Positions 16,963 through 25,370 of a DNA stretch of 41,635 nt are shown here, piece by piece. A model generated the notes under the pieces. That model was not told where the DNA came from and did not search any database. It was given only the letters and a program-made list of their open reading frames with translations. Each line of letters starts with the position of its first letter. Position 1 is the first letter of the stretch. Location of the stretch: NCBI GenBank assembly GCA_017546345.1, contig JAFYXB010000054.1:1-41635 (forward strand). Reading direction: 5' to 3'. Made by a program: the position numbers and the translations under genes. This DNA is from Alistipes sp. (lineage in GTDB: Bacteria > Bacteroidota > Bacteroidia > Bacteroidales > Rikenellaceae).

Positions 16963-17272
16963 CGAGGAAAAAGGTATGGGCCCTTCGTGGGTTCTCCAAC
17001 CAAGGATTCGCGGCCCGATGTGCGGAGTCGTAATTATCGGCCGTATCAGCAGGTTTTTGAGGGGGGGGATTTTTGAAAAGTTTTCATTTTTCGGGAATCT
17101 CGACCTCGAGATTTTGAGCAGTTCTGCACAGCTTTGCCAGCAGCCAACAACTCGCTTCGAATTAACCCTGCACGAATCTTCAATTACTGCGTCGGTGGCT
17201 AACGCCCTTAGCCGACGGGTGAGGAGAGAGTATGCCCATACGTGAACTCAAATTCGGAAAGCAGAAGAGAGC
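16963..17272 (+). promoter_or_regulatory. Structured untranslated leader of the glycan operon
   Basis: The leader has several potential hairpins. GGGCC (about 16978) pairs with GGCCC (17012-17016). AATCTCGA/TCGAGATT (17096-17113) is followed by a short T run. GTCGG-TG-GCTAA pairs with TTAGC-CGAC (17191-17214). It also has an 8-G tract at 17061-17068. In Bacteroides capsule loci, UpxY proteins prevent premature transcript ending within such leaders, so this is the expected site of action for the UpxY encoded next. Confidence 0.6.
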
Positions 17273-17300
17273 ATGGAGGAGCTGCAGTGGTACGCACTAA
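17232..17300 (+). CDS. Possible 22-residue leader peptide overlapping upxY
   Basis: ATG at 17232 follows a strong purine-rich site (GAGGAGAGAG) and opens a 22-codon frame, MPIRELKFGKQKRAWRSCSG then TH, stopping at 17298-17300. That is 26 nt inside upxY in another frame. Such an overlap could couple or modulate upxY translation. The peptide is basic. There is no independent evidence that it is translated. Confidence 0.3.
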   Translation: MPIRELKFGKQKRAWRSCSGTH

Positions 17301-17785
17301 GGGTTTTTCACAACAAGACATCGCAGGTATGGGTCTTGGCCGAGAGGGATGGCGTGGAGTGTTACACCCCGATACGCGAAATTGAGGAGGTCCACGACGG
17401 CATACTCCACATCCGCGAAAAACGCATAATGCCCTCGTTAGTCTTTATGCGCACCACGCCAGAGTATATCACTCGTCTACGCGGGCTGACCGAAGATTGC
17501 ATCTACCCCTACTGTGAGCCCAGAACATCGAAGCCTCAGCCGATACCCGATAGCGAAATGGAGCTATTCCGCTACATAGCTCGCACGGCAGCTCGCGAAA
17601 TCGAGTTTGTCGAGTATGAGCCAAACAAGGGGGATAAGGTGAGAATAACAGGTGGAGTTTTTGCAGGAGCTACGGGCTACATACGACGCGTGCACGGCAC
17701 GAAGCGTTTTGTAGTATGCATCGAAGGCATAGCCGCAATAGCTACGACATACATTCCACGACAATATATCGAGAAAATAGAGTAA
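17273..17785 (+). CDS. upxY: UpxY-family NusG-like antitermination factor
   Basis: A 170-residue NusG/RfaH paralogue. The NGN domain covers about residues 1-105 (LQWYALRVFHNKTSQVWVLAERDGVECYTPI; IMPSLVFMRTT). The KOW domain covers about 115-170 (NKGDKVRITGGVFAGATGYIRRVHGTKRFVVCIEG). In Bacteroides, UpxY proteins are encoded first in capsule operons and act locally to let RNA polymerase pass the leader. The position here, directly behind a long leader and ahead of the glycan genes, fits that role. No UpxZ partner gene follows; the next gene is the initiating transferase, 24 bp downstream. Confidence 0.9.
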   Translation: MEELQWYALRVFHNKTSQVWVLAERDGVECYTPIREIEEVHDGILHIREKRIMPSLVFMRTTPEYITRLRGLTEDCIYPYCEPRTSKPQPIPDSEMELFRYIARTAAREIEFVEYEPNKGDKVRITGGVFAGATGYIRRVHGTKRFVVCIEGIAAIATTYIPRQYIEKIE

Positions 17786-17809
17786 AAAACGTAAAAACAA
17801 GATAAGCTT

Positions 17810-18967
17810 ATGAATACAAGCGTTTTACTAGCATTTGTAGCATCTCTAATTGCCACTCTTGCGGTACATCCCTATCTGGTAAAAATTGCCCTTGCTAAGA
17901 ACATCGTCGATAATCCCGATGCTCGCAAGTTGCAAAAACGCCCCATCCCCGTACTTGGTGGCGCTGCCATCTTCCTCGGCATCATAATTGGCATCGGTGT
18001 AAGCGGCCTCCACGTAGATTGTTCATCTCTGATGATCATCATCGCGGCAATGGTAGTAATGCTCTATATCGGCATGATTGACGATATCTTAGGACTATCA
18101 CCCAGCTTAAGATTCGTTATCGAAACTCTACTCGTCTGCCTACTCATCAGCTATAGCGGACTATCAATCAACAGTTTCCATGGCCTTTGGTCTATTTACA
18201 GCATTCCTCTTTTTGTGGCATTCCCACTGACGGTCATTGCCACTGTGGGTATTATCAACTCGATAAACCTTATTGACGGCGTAGATGGACTATCGTCGGG
18301 TTACTGCATGTTGGCATGCTCGGTATTTGGCTATTACTTTGGTCTATCGGGCCAGCACGACATGCTAATCTTGGCATCAGCATCTGTTGGCTCTATGTTG
18401 CCATTCTTCCTACACAACGTATTCGGCCAAAGTTCAAAGATGTTCATTGGTGATGGTGGAACGCTCACCATGGGTATCGTTCTATCGACATTTGTGGTAC
18501 ACACGCTATCCAACACATCGCATATTCCTGTGAATATCGACCCAGCATTCGGCCTTGTACCATTTACGTTGGCAGTGTTGTCAATCCCCGTGTTCGACAC
18601 ATTGCGAGTGATGTTAGCCCGTATCATGCGTGGCACATCACCCTTCCACCCCGATAAGACACACCTCCACCACCTATTCATCGAGTTGCGCTTCTCGCAT
18701 GCTGGTGCTGCAGTGTCTATTATATCGCTCAACGCCCTAGTCATAGCGGCACAAATCTTGACATGGAGACTCGGAGGCTCAATCAACTTGCAGCTATATG
18801 TCGTTATAGCAATGTCCATACTCTGCACAATCGGACTATACTTCGGAATGCATCACATATCCGAGGATAACATCCTAAAACGCATAATGTATCGCATCGG
18901 ACTCGCTACTCGATTTGAGCGTAAGGGTATATTTCTTATGCTCCAACACCTTGTAGACAAACTATAA
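17810..18967 (+). CDS. WecA-like polyprenyl-phosphate HexNAc-1-P transferase
   Basis: A 385-residue inner-membrane enzyme of the MraY/WecA family with about 11 membrane segments. It joins a HexNAc-1-phosphate to undecaprenyl phosphate and so starts the repeat unit. Catalytic and substrate motifs are visible: NPDARKLQKRPIPVLGG, IGMIDDILGL (the DD motif), NLIDGVDGLSSG, KMFIGDGGTLTMG and HPDKTHLHHLF. The last is the WecA-type HxxH basic loop rather than the MraY version. The specific amino sugar is not predictable. It is the first biosynthetic gene of the locus. Confidence 0.9.
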   Translation: MNTSVLLAFVASLIATLAVHPYLVKIALAKNIVDNPDARKLQKRPIPVLGGAAIFLGIIIGIGVSGLHVDCSSLMIIIAAMVVMLYIGMIDDILGLSPSLRFVIETLLVCLLISYSGLSINSFHGLWSIYSIPLFVAFPLTVIATVGIINSINLIDGVDGLSSGYCMLACSVFGYYFGLSGQHDMLILASASVGSMLPFFLHNVFGQSSKMFIGDGGTLTMGIVLSTFVVHTLSNTSHIPVNIDPAFGLVPFTLAVLSIPVFDTLRVMLARIMRGTSPFHPDKTHLHHLFIELRFSHAGAAVSIISLNALVIAAQILTWRLGGSINLQLYVVIAMSILCTIGLYFGMHHISEDNILKRIMYRIGLATRFERKGIFLMLQHLVDKL

Positions 18968-18987
18968 TTCGTCAATAGCTATAATCT

Positions 18988-20232
18988 ATGAAAATCGCAG
19001 TTGCAGGAACAGGTTATGTAGGACTAAGCATCGCTACCCTACTCGCACAGCACAATGAGGTTGTCGCTGTGGATGTCATTCCTGAACGCGTCGATAAGAT
19101 CAATAGAGGCGAGGCTCCAATCAAGGCCGACGACATAGCTGAGCTATTACGCTCAAAGAGCCTTAAGCTCAGGGCTACGACCGATGCTAAATCGGCATAT
19201 CGCGATGCAAGCTACGTGGTAATCGCCGTGCCAACGAATTACGATCCAATACAAAACTTCTTCGATACACATATCATAGAGGATGTTATCGAGGAGGTTC
19301 TGAGCGTAAATCCAGAGGCTGCAATAGTAATCAAATCTACGGTTCCTGTTGGATATTGCGATTCGATACTCGATAAATATCGTGCACAAGGCATCAACCC
19401 TCACTTGATATTTATCCCTGAGTTTCTGCGCGAGAGTTTCGCTCTCAGCGACTGCTTACACCCTTCACGCATCATCGTTGGTGTGGACAAAAGTGACGAG
19501 GCAAGAGTGAATATCGCTCGCGGCTTTGCCGAACTGCTACAGCAGGGCGCTATCAAGGAGAATATCCCCGTGCTCTATATGGGTATGAAAGAGGCCGAGG
19601 CAGTGAAGCTCTTTGCCAACACCTACCTCGCACTACGCGTCAGCTACTTCAACGAGCTGGACACATATGCCGAGATGAAGGGTCTTGACTCTCGGGCCAT
19701 TATCGAGGGCGTCGGTCTCGACCCACGCATCGGCACGCACTACAATAATCCGTCGTTTGGATATGGCGGCTACTGTCTGCCCAAGGACACCAAGCAGCTC
19801 TTGGCCAACTATGCCGACGTACCACAAAATATGATGACGGCCATTGTCGAGAGTAACCGCACCCGCAAAGATTATATTGCCGACCAGGTGCTTCAGAAGG
19901 CAGGCTACTACATAGGTTCCAGCCAGTGGGATGCGAGCAAGGAGCGAGAGGTGACGGTGGGTGTTTATCGCCTGACGATGAAGTCCAATTCGGACAACTT
20001 CCGCCAGAGTTCTATCCAGGGCGTTATGAAACGCATCAAGGCTAAGGGCGCGAAAATCATCATTTACGAGCCCACGCTGGAGGATGGCACGATGTTCTTC
20101 GGCTCGGAGGTTGTGAATGACCTCGCGCGTTTTAAGCGAGAGAGCCAATCGATTATCGCCAACCGCTACGATGCGATCCTCGATGACGTAGAGGAGAAGG
20201 TCTACACACGAGATATCTTCAGACGAGATTAA
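18988..20232 (+). CDS. ugd: UDP-glucose 6-dehydrogenase family protein
   Basis: A 414-residue NAD-dependent nucleotide-sugar dehydrogenase. It has the N-terminal Rossmann motif [18 protein letters not shown], and the central [21 protein letters not shown]. The catalytic cysteine is C263 in [14 protein letters not shown]. The pattern around DPIQNFFDT and the short spacing resemble E. coli-type Ugd (UDP-glucose to UDP-glucuronate) more than UDP-HexNAc dehydrogenases, but other substrates remain possible. It implies an acidic residue in the glycan. The gene is GC-richer than those that follow, so an edge in composition lies near 20233. Confidence 0.87.
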   Translation: MKIAVAGTGYVGLSIATLLAQHNEVVAVDVIPERVDKINRGEAPIKADDIAELLRSKSLKLRATTDAKSAYRDASYVVIAVPTNYDPIQNFFDTHIIEDVIEEVLSVNPEAAIVIKSTVPVGYCDSILDKYRAQGINPHLIFIPEFLRESFALSDCLHPSRIIVGVDKSDEARVNIARGFAELLQQGAIKENIPVLYMGMKEAEAVKLFANTYLALRVSYFNELDTYAEMKGLDSRAIIEGVGLDPRIGTHYNNPSFGYGGYCLPKDTKQLLANYADVPQNMMTAIVESNRTRKDYIADQVLQKAGYYIGSSQWDASKEREVTVGVYRLTMKSNSDNFRQSSIQGVMKRIKAKGAKIIIYEPTLEDGTMFFGSEVVNDLARFKRESQSIIANRYDAILDDVEEKVYTRDIFRRD

Positions 20233-20284
20233 GATATCCCTCCCGAAATAAGAGAAAAATTTAGAAAAAATATATTATCTGAGT

Positions 20285-22102
20285 ATGCAAGCAATAATTT
20301 TAGCTGCAGGAATGGGGCGAAGATTGGGCGAATTGACCGGAGATAATACGAAGTGTATGCTTGAGGTCAACAATGTACGACTAATCGATCGTACTCTTGA
20401 GTGTTTAACAAATTATCATTTATCTCGCATCGTATTGGTTATTGGTTACAAGGGGGAGAATGTCAAGCACTACGTAGGCAACAACTATAAAGGTATCGAC
20501 ATCGTATATGTCGAGAACCCGATATATGACAAAACAAACAATATATACTCGTTATATCTCGCCAAGGATTACCTCCTCGAGGAGGATACTATATTGTTGG
20601 AGTCAGATCTAATCTATGAGCCCGCCGTAATTGAGCGTATCATTGAGAATGACTATCCCAACTTGGCACTTGTCGACAAATACGAGAGCTGGATGGATGG
20701 AACCGTCGTTACGCTCAATGCAGAGAATAAAATCAGCAACTTTATCTCGAAGCGCGATTTTAACTACATGGATATCGACAAGTATTACAAGACGGTAAAT
20801 ATCTACAAGTTTAGTAAGGAGTTCTCTGCTACACACTATGTTCCATTCCTCGAGGCCTACAGCCTTGCCTTGGGCAATAATGCATATTACGAGCAGGTTC
20901 TTCGTGTAATTACCCTTTTGGACGACTCTCCACTGAAAGCCCTTCCGTTGAATGGCGAAAAGTGGTACGAGATAGATGACATCCAAGATTTGGATATCGC
21001 ATCGAGCATGTTTGAAGAGAGTGACGAGAAGCGTTTCAAGGCAATATCGTCGCGCTTTGGTGGCTATTGGCGCTACCCTCACTTGTTGGATTTCTGCTAC
21101 CTTGTGAATCCCTACTTCCCACCTCAGCAGATGATCGATGAGATCAAGTCTAGCTTCGAGACACTAATGAGAGAGTACCCATCGGGTATGAGAGTCAATA
21201 GCTTGCTCGCTGGAAAATACTTCTCTATTAAGCAAGATTATGTGGTAGTCGGCAACGGCGCAGCAGAGCTTATCAAGGCATTTATCGAACGACACACCTC
21301 AAAAATGGGCGTTATCTATCCAACATTTGAGGAGTATCCTAATCGTAGCATCAAAGATAATATCATCTCATATCTTCCAACCAACGATGATATGCAATAC
21401 GATGCCGATGATATCATCGAGTACTACTCGGATAAGAGTATCGACACGCTGTTGTTGATCAACCCGGATAATCCATCTGGCAACTATACTCCATACAACG
21501 ACTTGTTGCGCCTAATAGAGTGGACACAAGGCCGATCAATACAGTTTATCGTCGATGAGTCGTTTGTAGATTTTGTGGATGTTGAGGGAGAGTTCTCGTT
21601 GCTGAGCAACAACATCTTGGAGAGATATTCAAACCTCGTTGTTGTAAAGAGCATATCTAAGTCTTACGGAGTGCCAGGTTTCCGTTTGGGTGTTCTTGCC
21701 AGCGGAGATACCGACCTAATTGCGAGACTTAAAAAGGAGGTTGCAATATGGAATATCAACTCCTTCGGCGAGTTCTATATGCAGATATACGAGAAGTACC
21801 ACAAAGACTATCTACACGCATGCGAGCTGTTCCGCGAGGAGCGCAAGCTCTTTTGGGATGAGTTGCAGCAGATTTCCTACTTGCATGTCATCCCTTCGCA
21901 GGCCAACTACTTCTTGTGCAAGCTAACTACAGATAAATTTACATCGACAGAACTTGCTGTTAAGCTATTGGCTAATTTCGACATCCTAATCAAGGATTGT
22001 TCAGGTAAATCGGCATTCAGCAGAGGCAATTATATCAGACTCGCTGTTCGCGACCGAGCAGATAATCACAAGCTTGTAGAAGCATTAAAAACATACATAT
22101 AA
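20285..22102 (+). CDS. Fused LicC-like nucleotidyltransferase / class I-II PLP enzyme
   Basis: A 605-residue two-domain protein. Residues 1 to about 240 form a sugar-phosphate nucleotidyltransferase fold with LAAGMGRRLGELT and K24 at the nucleotide site. DKTNNIYSLYLAKDYL and GEKWYEIDDIQDL closely resemble LicC-type CTP:phosphocholine cytidylyltransferases. Residues about 255-605 form a fold-type I PLP enzyme related to HisC/CobD: YPSGMRVNSLLAGKY, N393-PDNPSGN, D424 in VDESFVDF, and the predicted Schiff-base K459 in SISKSYGVPGFRLG. It is not a class V (PhnW-like) domain. CobD-like relatives include decarboxylases of phosphoserine and phosphothreonine, so one protein could make and CDP-activate an amino-alcohol phosphate; aminotransferase activity is the alternative. 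It overlaps the next gene by one base (ATAATG). Confidence 0.8.
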   Translation: MQAIILAAGMGRRLGELTGDNTKCMLEVNNVRLIDRTLECLTNYHLSRIVLVIGYKGENVKHYVGNNYKGIDIVYVENPIYDKTNNIYSLYLAKDYLLEEDTILLESDLIYEPAVIERIIENDYPNLALVDKYESWMDGTVVTLNAENKISNFISKRDFNYMDIDKYYKTVNIYKFSKEFSATHYVPFLEAYSLALGNNAYYEQVLRVITLLDDSPLKALPLNGEKWYEIDDIQDLDIASSMFEESDEKRFKAISSRFGGYWRYPHLLDFCYLVNPYFPPQQMIDEIKSSFETLMREYPSGMRVNSLLAGKYFSIKQDYVVVGNGAAELIKAFIERHTSKMGVIYPTFEEYPNRSIKDNIISYLPTNDDMQYDADDIIEYYSDKSIDTLLLINPDNPSGNYTPYNDLLRLIEWTQGRSIQFIVDESFVDFVDVEGEFSLLSNNILERYSNLVVVKSISKSYGVPGFRLGVLASGDTDLIARLKKEVAIWNINSFGEFYMQIYEKYHKDYLHACELFREERKLFWDELQQISYLHVIPSQANYFLCKLTTDKFTSTELAVKLLANFDILIKDCSGKSAFSRGNYIRLAVRDRADNHKLVEALKTYI

Positions 22103-22998
22103 TGAGATATATTTCATCCGAAGAAATTAGCAATCTGCACATCACCCCATTAACCTGTGTAGAATGGGTACGAGAAGCATTCGTAATGAAAAGTGAATGT
22201 CAATTGCCTGCCAAAATGTCCGTGCATCCTACTGGCAATGATTTTTTTACCACAATGCCATGCTTGTTACCCAAGGAATATGGTCGTTTTGGAGCAAAGG
22301 TTGTTTCTCGTATTCTAGGAAGATTTCCAGCCCTAAAAAGCGATATGATGCTTTTTGATTCAAATTTGGGAGAACTACTAGCTATAGTGAATTGCGATTG
22401 GATTACGGCTATGCGTACAGGTGCTGTGGCTGCATTGGCAATCAAAACTTTGAGAAATTCGCAAGCTAAAGAGTATGCGTTCATAGGTCTCGGTAGTACT
22501 GCGCGAGCAACGCTGACTTGCCTATTGGAAATCTGCAAAGATGAGCATCTAAATATAAGGTTGTTTAAGTATAAGGATCAAGCGGAGAAGATCGTATCGG
22601 AATACGCGCATTATCCAAATGCTTCGTTCACAATTATAGATAATACAGCGGATTTAGTTAACGATGCCGATGTTGTTGTCTCGTGCATTACTGACGCTGC
22701 TGGACTTTTGGTAGAAGATGAAACATTGTTTAAGCCAGGAGTACTTATCGTTCCTGTGCATACACGAGGCTTTCAGAATTGTGACACAACCTTCGATAAA
22801 GTCTTTGCAGATGACACCGACCATGTAAAAGGATTTAAGTACTTCTCGCAATTTAAGGAGTTTCACCAGATTGAGGAAGTGCTTAAGGGCGAGGTTGTAG
22901 GACGTGCAAATGATTATGAACGGATCTTATCATACAATATTGGACTTGGACTTCATGATGTTTTGTATGCTTCTCGTATCTATGAGATGCTGAAGTAA
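22102..22998 (+). CDS. Ornithine cyclodeaminase/mu-crystallin family dehydrogenase
   Basis: A 298-residue NAD(P)-dependent enzyme of the OCD/mu-crystallin family. MSVHPTGNDFFTTMPCLLP, FGAKVVSR (the family's active-site lysine segment), WITAMRTGAVAALAIKTL and the Rossmann motif FIGLGSTARATL are all typical. Family members include ornithine cyclodeaminase, alanine dehydrogenase, ketimine reductase and the siderophore enzyme SbnB. The canonical GADSPGKxEL loop is replaced by VHTRGFQNCD, so ornithine is unlikely as substrate. The gene is translationally coupled to the fused nucleotidyltransferase/PLP gene, suggesting it acts on the same nitrogen-containing group. Base composition is AT-rich compared with the flanks. 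Confidence 0.82.
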   Translation: MRYISSEEISNLHITPLTCVEWVREAFVMKSECQLPAKMSVHPTGNDFFTTMPCLLPKEYGRFGAKVVSRILGRFPALKSDMMLFDSNLGELLAIVNCDWITAMRTGAVAALAIKTLRNSQAKEYAFIGLGSTARATLTCLLEICKDEHLNIRLFKYKDQAEKIVSEYAHYPNASFTIIDNTADLVNDADVVVSCITDAAGLLVEDETLFKPGVLIVPVHTRGFQNCDTTFDKVFADDTDHVKGFKYFSQFKEFHQIEEVLKGEVVGRANDYERILSYNIGLGLHDVLYASRIYEMLK

Positions 22999-23132
22999 GT
23001 CTTAAAACCAAGACCCTATCGGGTATGATATGGAGCTTTGCGTAGCGCTTTAGCACAATGGCAATATCATTTGTCCCCAATATAGACAAAGTTTATAATT
23101 GGGGTATCTCAAAATTAAAGTAACAACAAAAA
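22999..23132. other. Structured intergenic spacer within the operon
   Basis: This is the largest spacer between upxY and rfbB. It contains GATAT/ATATC arms enclosing AAAGCGCTA-like symmetry, and CCCCAAT (23075-23081) against ATTGGGG (23098-23104). No T run follows, so it is not a simple terminator. It could be an attenuator, RNA-processing site or scar of a past gene replacement. Confidence 0.35.
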
Positions 23133-24563
23133 ATGGTTAATAGTACAGCTAAGGGTGTGCTATGGTCTGCCATAGACCGTTTTGGAGTAGTATTACTCCA
23201 ATTTGTCATCAACATCGTATTGGCTCATCTGCTAACTCCAAATGACTTTGGATTGGTAGGTATGATTCTAATATTCGTCGTTGTTTCCCAAACCTTAATA
23301 GATAGCGGCTTTGGTTCGGCTCTCATTCAAAAACTTAACCCAACCCAAACAGACTATTCGACGGTATTTTGGTGGAATATCATATTCTCGCTCATTCTGT
23401 ATGCTATTATCTATATCTGCGCACCCAATATTGCAGAATTCTTTCACAATCAAGAATTAGCATCGCTATTGAGAGTTATAGGTGTTATCATCATTATTAA
23501 CTCACTCTCTTTAGTCCAAAAAGCGATACTTAAAAAGAGTTTATCGTTCAAAAAAATTGCGATAACAGATATTGTTTCATACTCTATCTCTGCGCTTTTA
23601 GCATTTTATCTTGCCCGAAAGGGAATGGGAGCTTGGAGCTTGGTGTTTATGCAGGTTTCAAACTCGTTGCTGAGCGCTATACTCTTTTGGGTTGTATCCA
23701 ATTGGCATCCAGTTTGGCAGTTCTCATTAGCATCGCTTAAGGCGCTATTCTCTTATGGAGGTTTTCTGCTTATTGCAAATATGATGCAAGATGTCTGCAC
23801 CCACATCCAGGGTGTTGTTATAGGTAGAAGCTTCTCGGCAGCAAATACGGGATTGTATACACAAGCCAAGAGAATGGATGAAATCGCGAGCATGACTATT
23901 CCTGCAATATTTTGTCAGGTGCTATTCCCCGTATATTCGGAACATCAAAATAACCTACCGAAGCTCCTCGAATTGCTAAGAAAGAATACACGCCTTGTGG
24001 CCTTCATCGTATTCCCGCTAATGATGCTTCTAATAATTATTGCTGAACCATTATTCGCTCTTCTATACGGCATTAAATGGCTGGAGGCCGTTCCATACTT
24101 CCAGATATTGTGTATTGGAGGCTTCTTCTCGGCTGTATACAACCTCAACTACTATGCCGTTGCAGCTATTGGCAAAAGCAAGGCACTATTCTATTGGGGA
24201 TGTTACAAATGGGGCATCTTGCTGCTATTCCTTCTTATCGGAGCCTCGTTTAGTATGACCGCTGTGTTAATTGCCATGGTTCTTAGCAATGCGAACATAT
24301 ACCTCACAAATGCATTCTTAGCAAAACATTATATACAATATGGTATAGGTAAGCAGCTAAAAGATCTAGCTTCGGTATTTTCATGTACGCTTCTCGCTGG
24401 AGCTCTTGTCTACCTACTCTACACCTACACTTCGATACATTGGATACTTATATCGGTGATTTTTGCGATTTGCTACCTGGGAATATGTTTTGCTTTTAAT
24501 ATTCAGGCAATCACCGAACTTAAACCCAACATTGACACGCTGTTAAGAAAATTTAAGAAATGA
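23133..24563 (+). CDS. wzx: Repeat-unit flippase (Wzx)
   Basis: A 476-residue polytopic protein of the MOP superfamily (Polysacc_synt type). The start STAKGVLWSAIDRFGVVLLQFVINIVLAHLLTPNDFGLVGMILIF is characteristic of WzxC/Wzx-like exporters. About 14 hydrophobic segments follow, with the mid-protein loop VVIGRSFSAANTGLYTQAKRMDEI. It should flip the undecaprenyl-PP-linked repeat unit to the periplasm for Wzy. It overlaps licD by 4 bp (ATGA). Confidence 0.9.
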   Translation: MVNSTAKGVLWSAIDRFGVVLLQFVINIVLAHLLTPNDFGLVGMILIFVVVSQTLIDSGFGSALIQKLNPTQTDYSTVFWWNIIFSLILYAIIYICAPNIAEFFHNQELASLLRVIGVIIIINSLSLVQKAILKKSLSFKKIAITDIVSYSISALLAFYLARKGMGAWSLVFMQVSNSLLSAILFWVVSNWHPVWQFSLASLKALFSYGGFLLIANMMQDVCTHIQGVVIGRSFSAANTGLYTQAKRMDEIASMTIPAIFCQVLFPVYSEHQNNLPKLLELLRKNTRLVAFIVFPLMMLLIIIAEPLFALLYGIKWLEAVPYFQILCIGGFFSAVYNLNYYAVAAIGKSKALFYWGCYKWGILLLFLLIGASFSMTAVLIAMVLSNANIYLTNAFLAKHYIQYGIGKQLKDLASVFSCTLLAGALVYLLYTYTSIHWILISVIFAICYLGICFAFNIQAITELKPNIDTLLRKFKK

Positions 24564-25366
24564 TAGATCTTCAACTTCAACAGGAATTACGAGAGCGCTT
24601 CAACCCCGATGGTTCAAGACTACGTGAAAACCAATTGAGAATATTAGCAATATTAACCGAGATTGATAAAATCTGCAAGAGAAACAATATCCCATATTGG
24701 TTGGCTTCGGGCACTTTGATTGGCGCAGTACGTCACGGAGGATTCATTCCGTGGGATGATGATTTGGACATTGAGATTCTTCACTCAGACAAGAAACGTT
24801 TTATTGCAGCATGTCAGCGTGAGCTTCCCGAGAAGTACAAACTCCAGCACCATGCAACGGATAATTCATATTGTCTAAATATTCTTAAGGTTAGAGATCT
24901 TGACTCTGAGATACATGAGGTGCGTCGCATGGGTGGTGTGGAGTATCCCGTAGAGTACAAATACAACGGATATTTCGTTGATGTATTCACCGTAGAAAAG
25001 TCATTTAAGCCGTTGATTAAGATCTCTCGTATTCCTATCAAGATCCTATCTCTTGCACAATTCAAATATAGATTATCCCCAAAGATGCTATCTATTGTAT
25101 ACTGGATGTGCGAGATGGTATATTTTGTTCTACGCATATTGGCTCATCTATGTCCATTCGGCAAGTACTACTATCATAGTTACGGTAGTTGGTTTATGAG
25201 TAGACGAGTAAAGTCGGAGATGACACCTACGATCGACATTGAGTTTGAAGGTTCTAAGTATAGTGCTCCCAATAATTCGGATGCATATTTGCGCCGCATA
25301 TATGGAGATTATACAAAGCTTCCTGACGAGGCAATCATGAAACCATCACACGATACTACGTTATAA
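24560..25366 (+). CDS. LicD-family phosphotransferase
   Basis: A 268-residue nucleotidyltransferase-fold enzyme. The LicD signature GTLIGAVRHGGFIPWDDDLDI begins at residue 51, with the metal-binding acidic residues D66, D67, D68 and D70. LicD proteins transfer phosphocholine or similar phospho-groups from CDP carriers onto surface glycans. No choline uptake or kinase gene (licA/licB-like) is seen in the window, so a different CDP-linked group is plausible. The obvious supplier is the fused LicC-like nucleotidyltransferase/PLP protein three genes upstream. It overlaps wzx by 4 bp and precedes wzy by 4 bp. Confidence 0.88.
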   Translation: MIDLQLQQELRERFNPDGSRLRENQLRILAILTEIDKICKRNNIPYWLASGTLIGAVRHGGFIPWDDDLDIEILHSDKKRFIAACQRELPEKYKLQHHATDNSYCLNILKVRDLDSEIHEVRRMGGVEYPVEYKYNGYFVDVFTVEKSFKPLIKISRIPIKILSLAQFKYRLSPKMLSIVYWMCEMVYFVLRILAHLCPFGKYYYHSYGSWFMSRRVKSEMTPTIDIEFEGSKYSAPNNSDAYLRRIYGDYTKLPDEAIMKPSHDTTL

Positions 25367-25370
25367 TATT

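Noticed and set aside
16907-17245. A 112-codon plus-strand frame upstream of upxY
   Set aside because: It spans the promoter and leader hairpins, has no family similarity, and its Cys/Arg/Ser-rich composition looks like non-coding sequence.
16734-17272. Invertible capsule promoter of the Bacteroides type
   Set aside because: No matching pair of inverted repeats flanks the promoter at 16933-16962, and no serine or tyrosine invertase is in the window.
20285-22102. Phosphonate (aminoethylphosphonate) pathway
   Set aside because: The PLP domain is class I/II, not the class V PhnW type, and neither a phosphoenolpyruvate mutase nor a phosphonopyruvate decarboxylase gene is present in the window.
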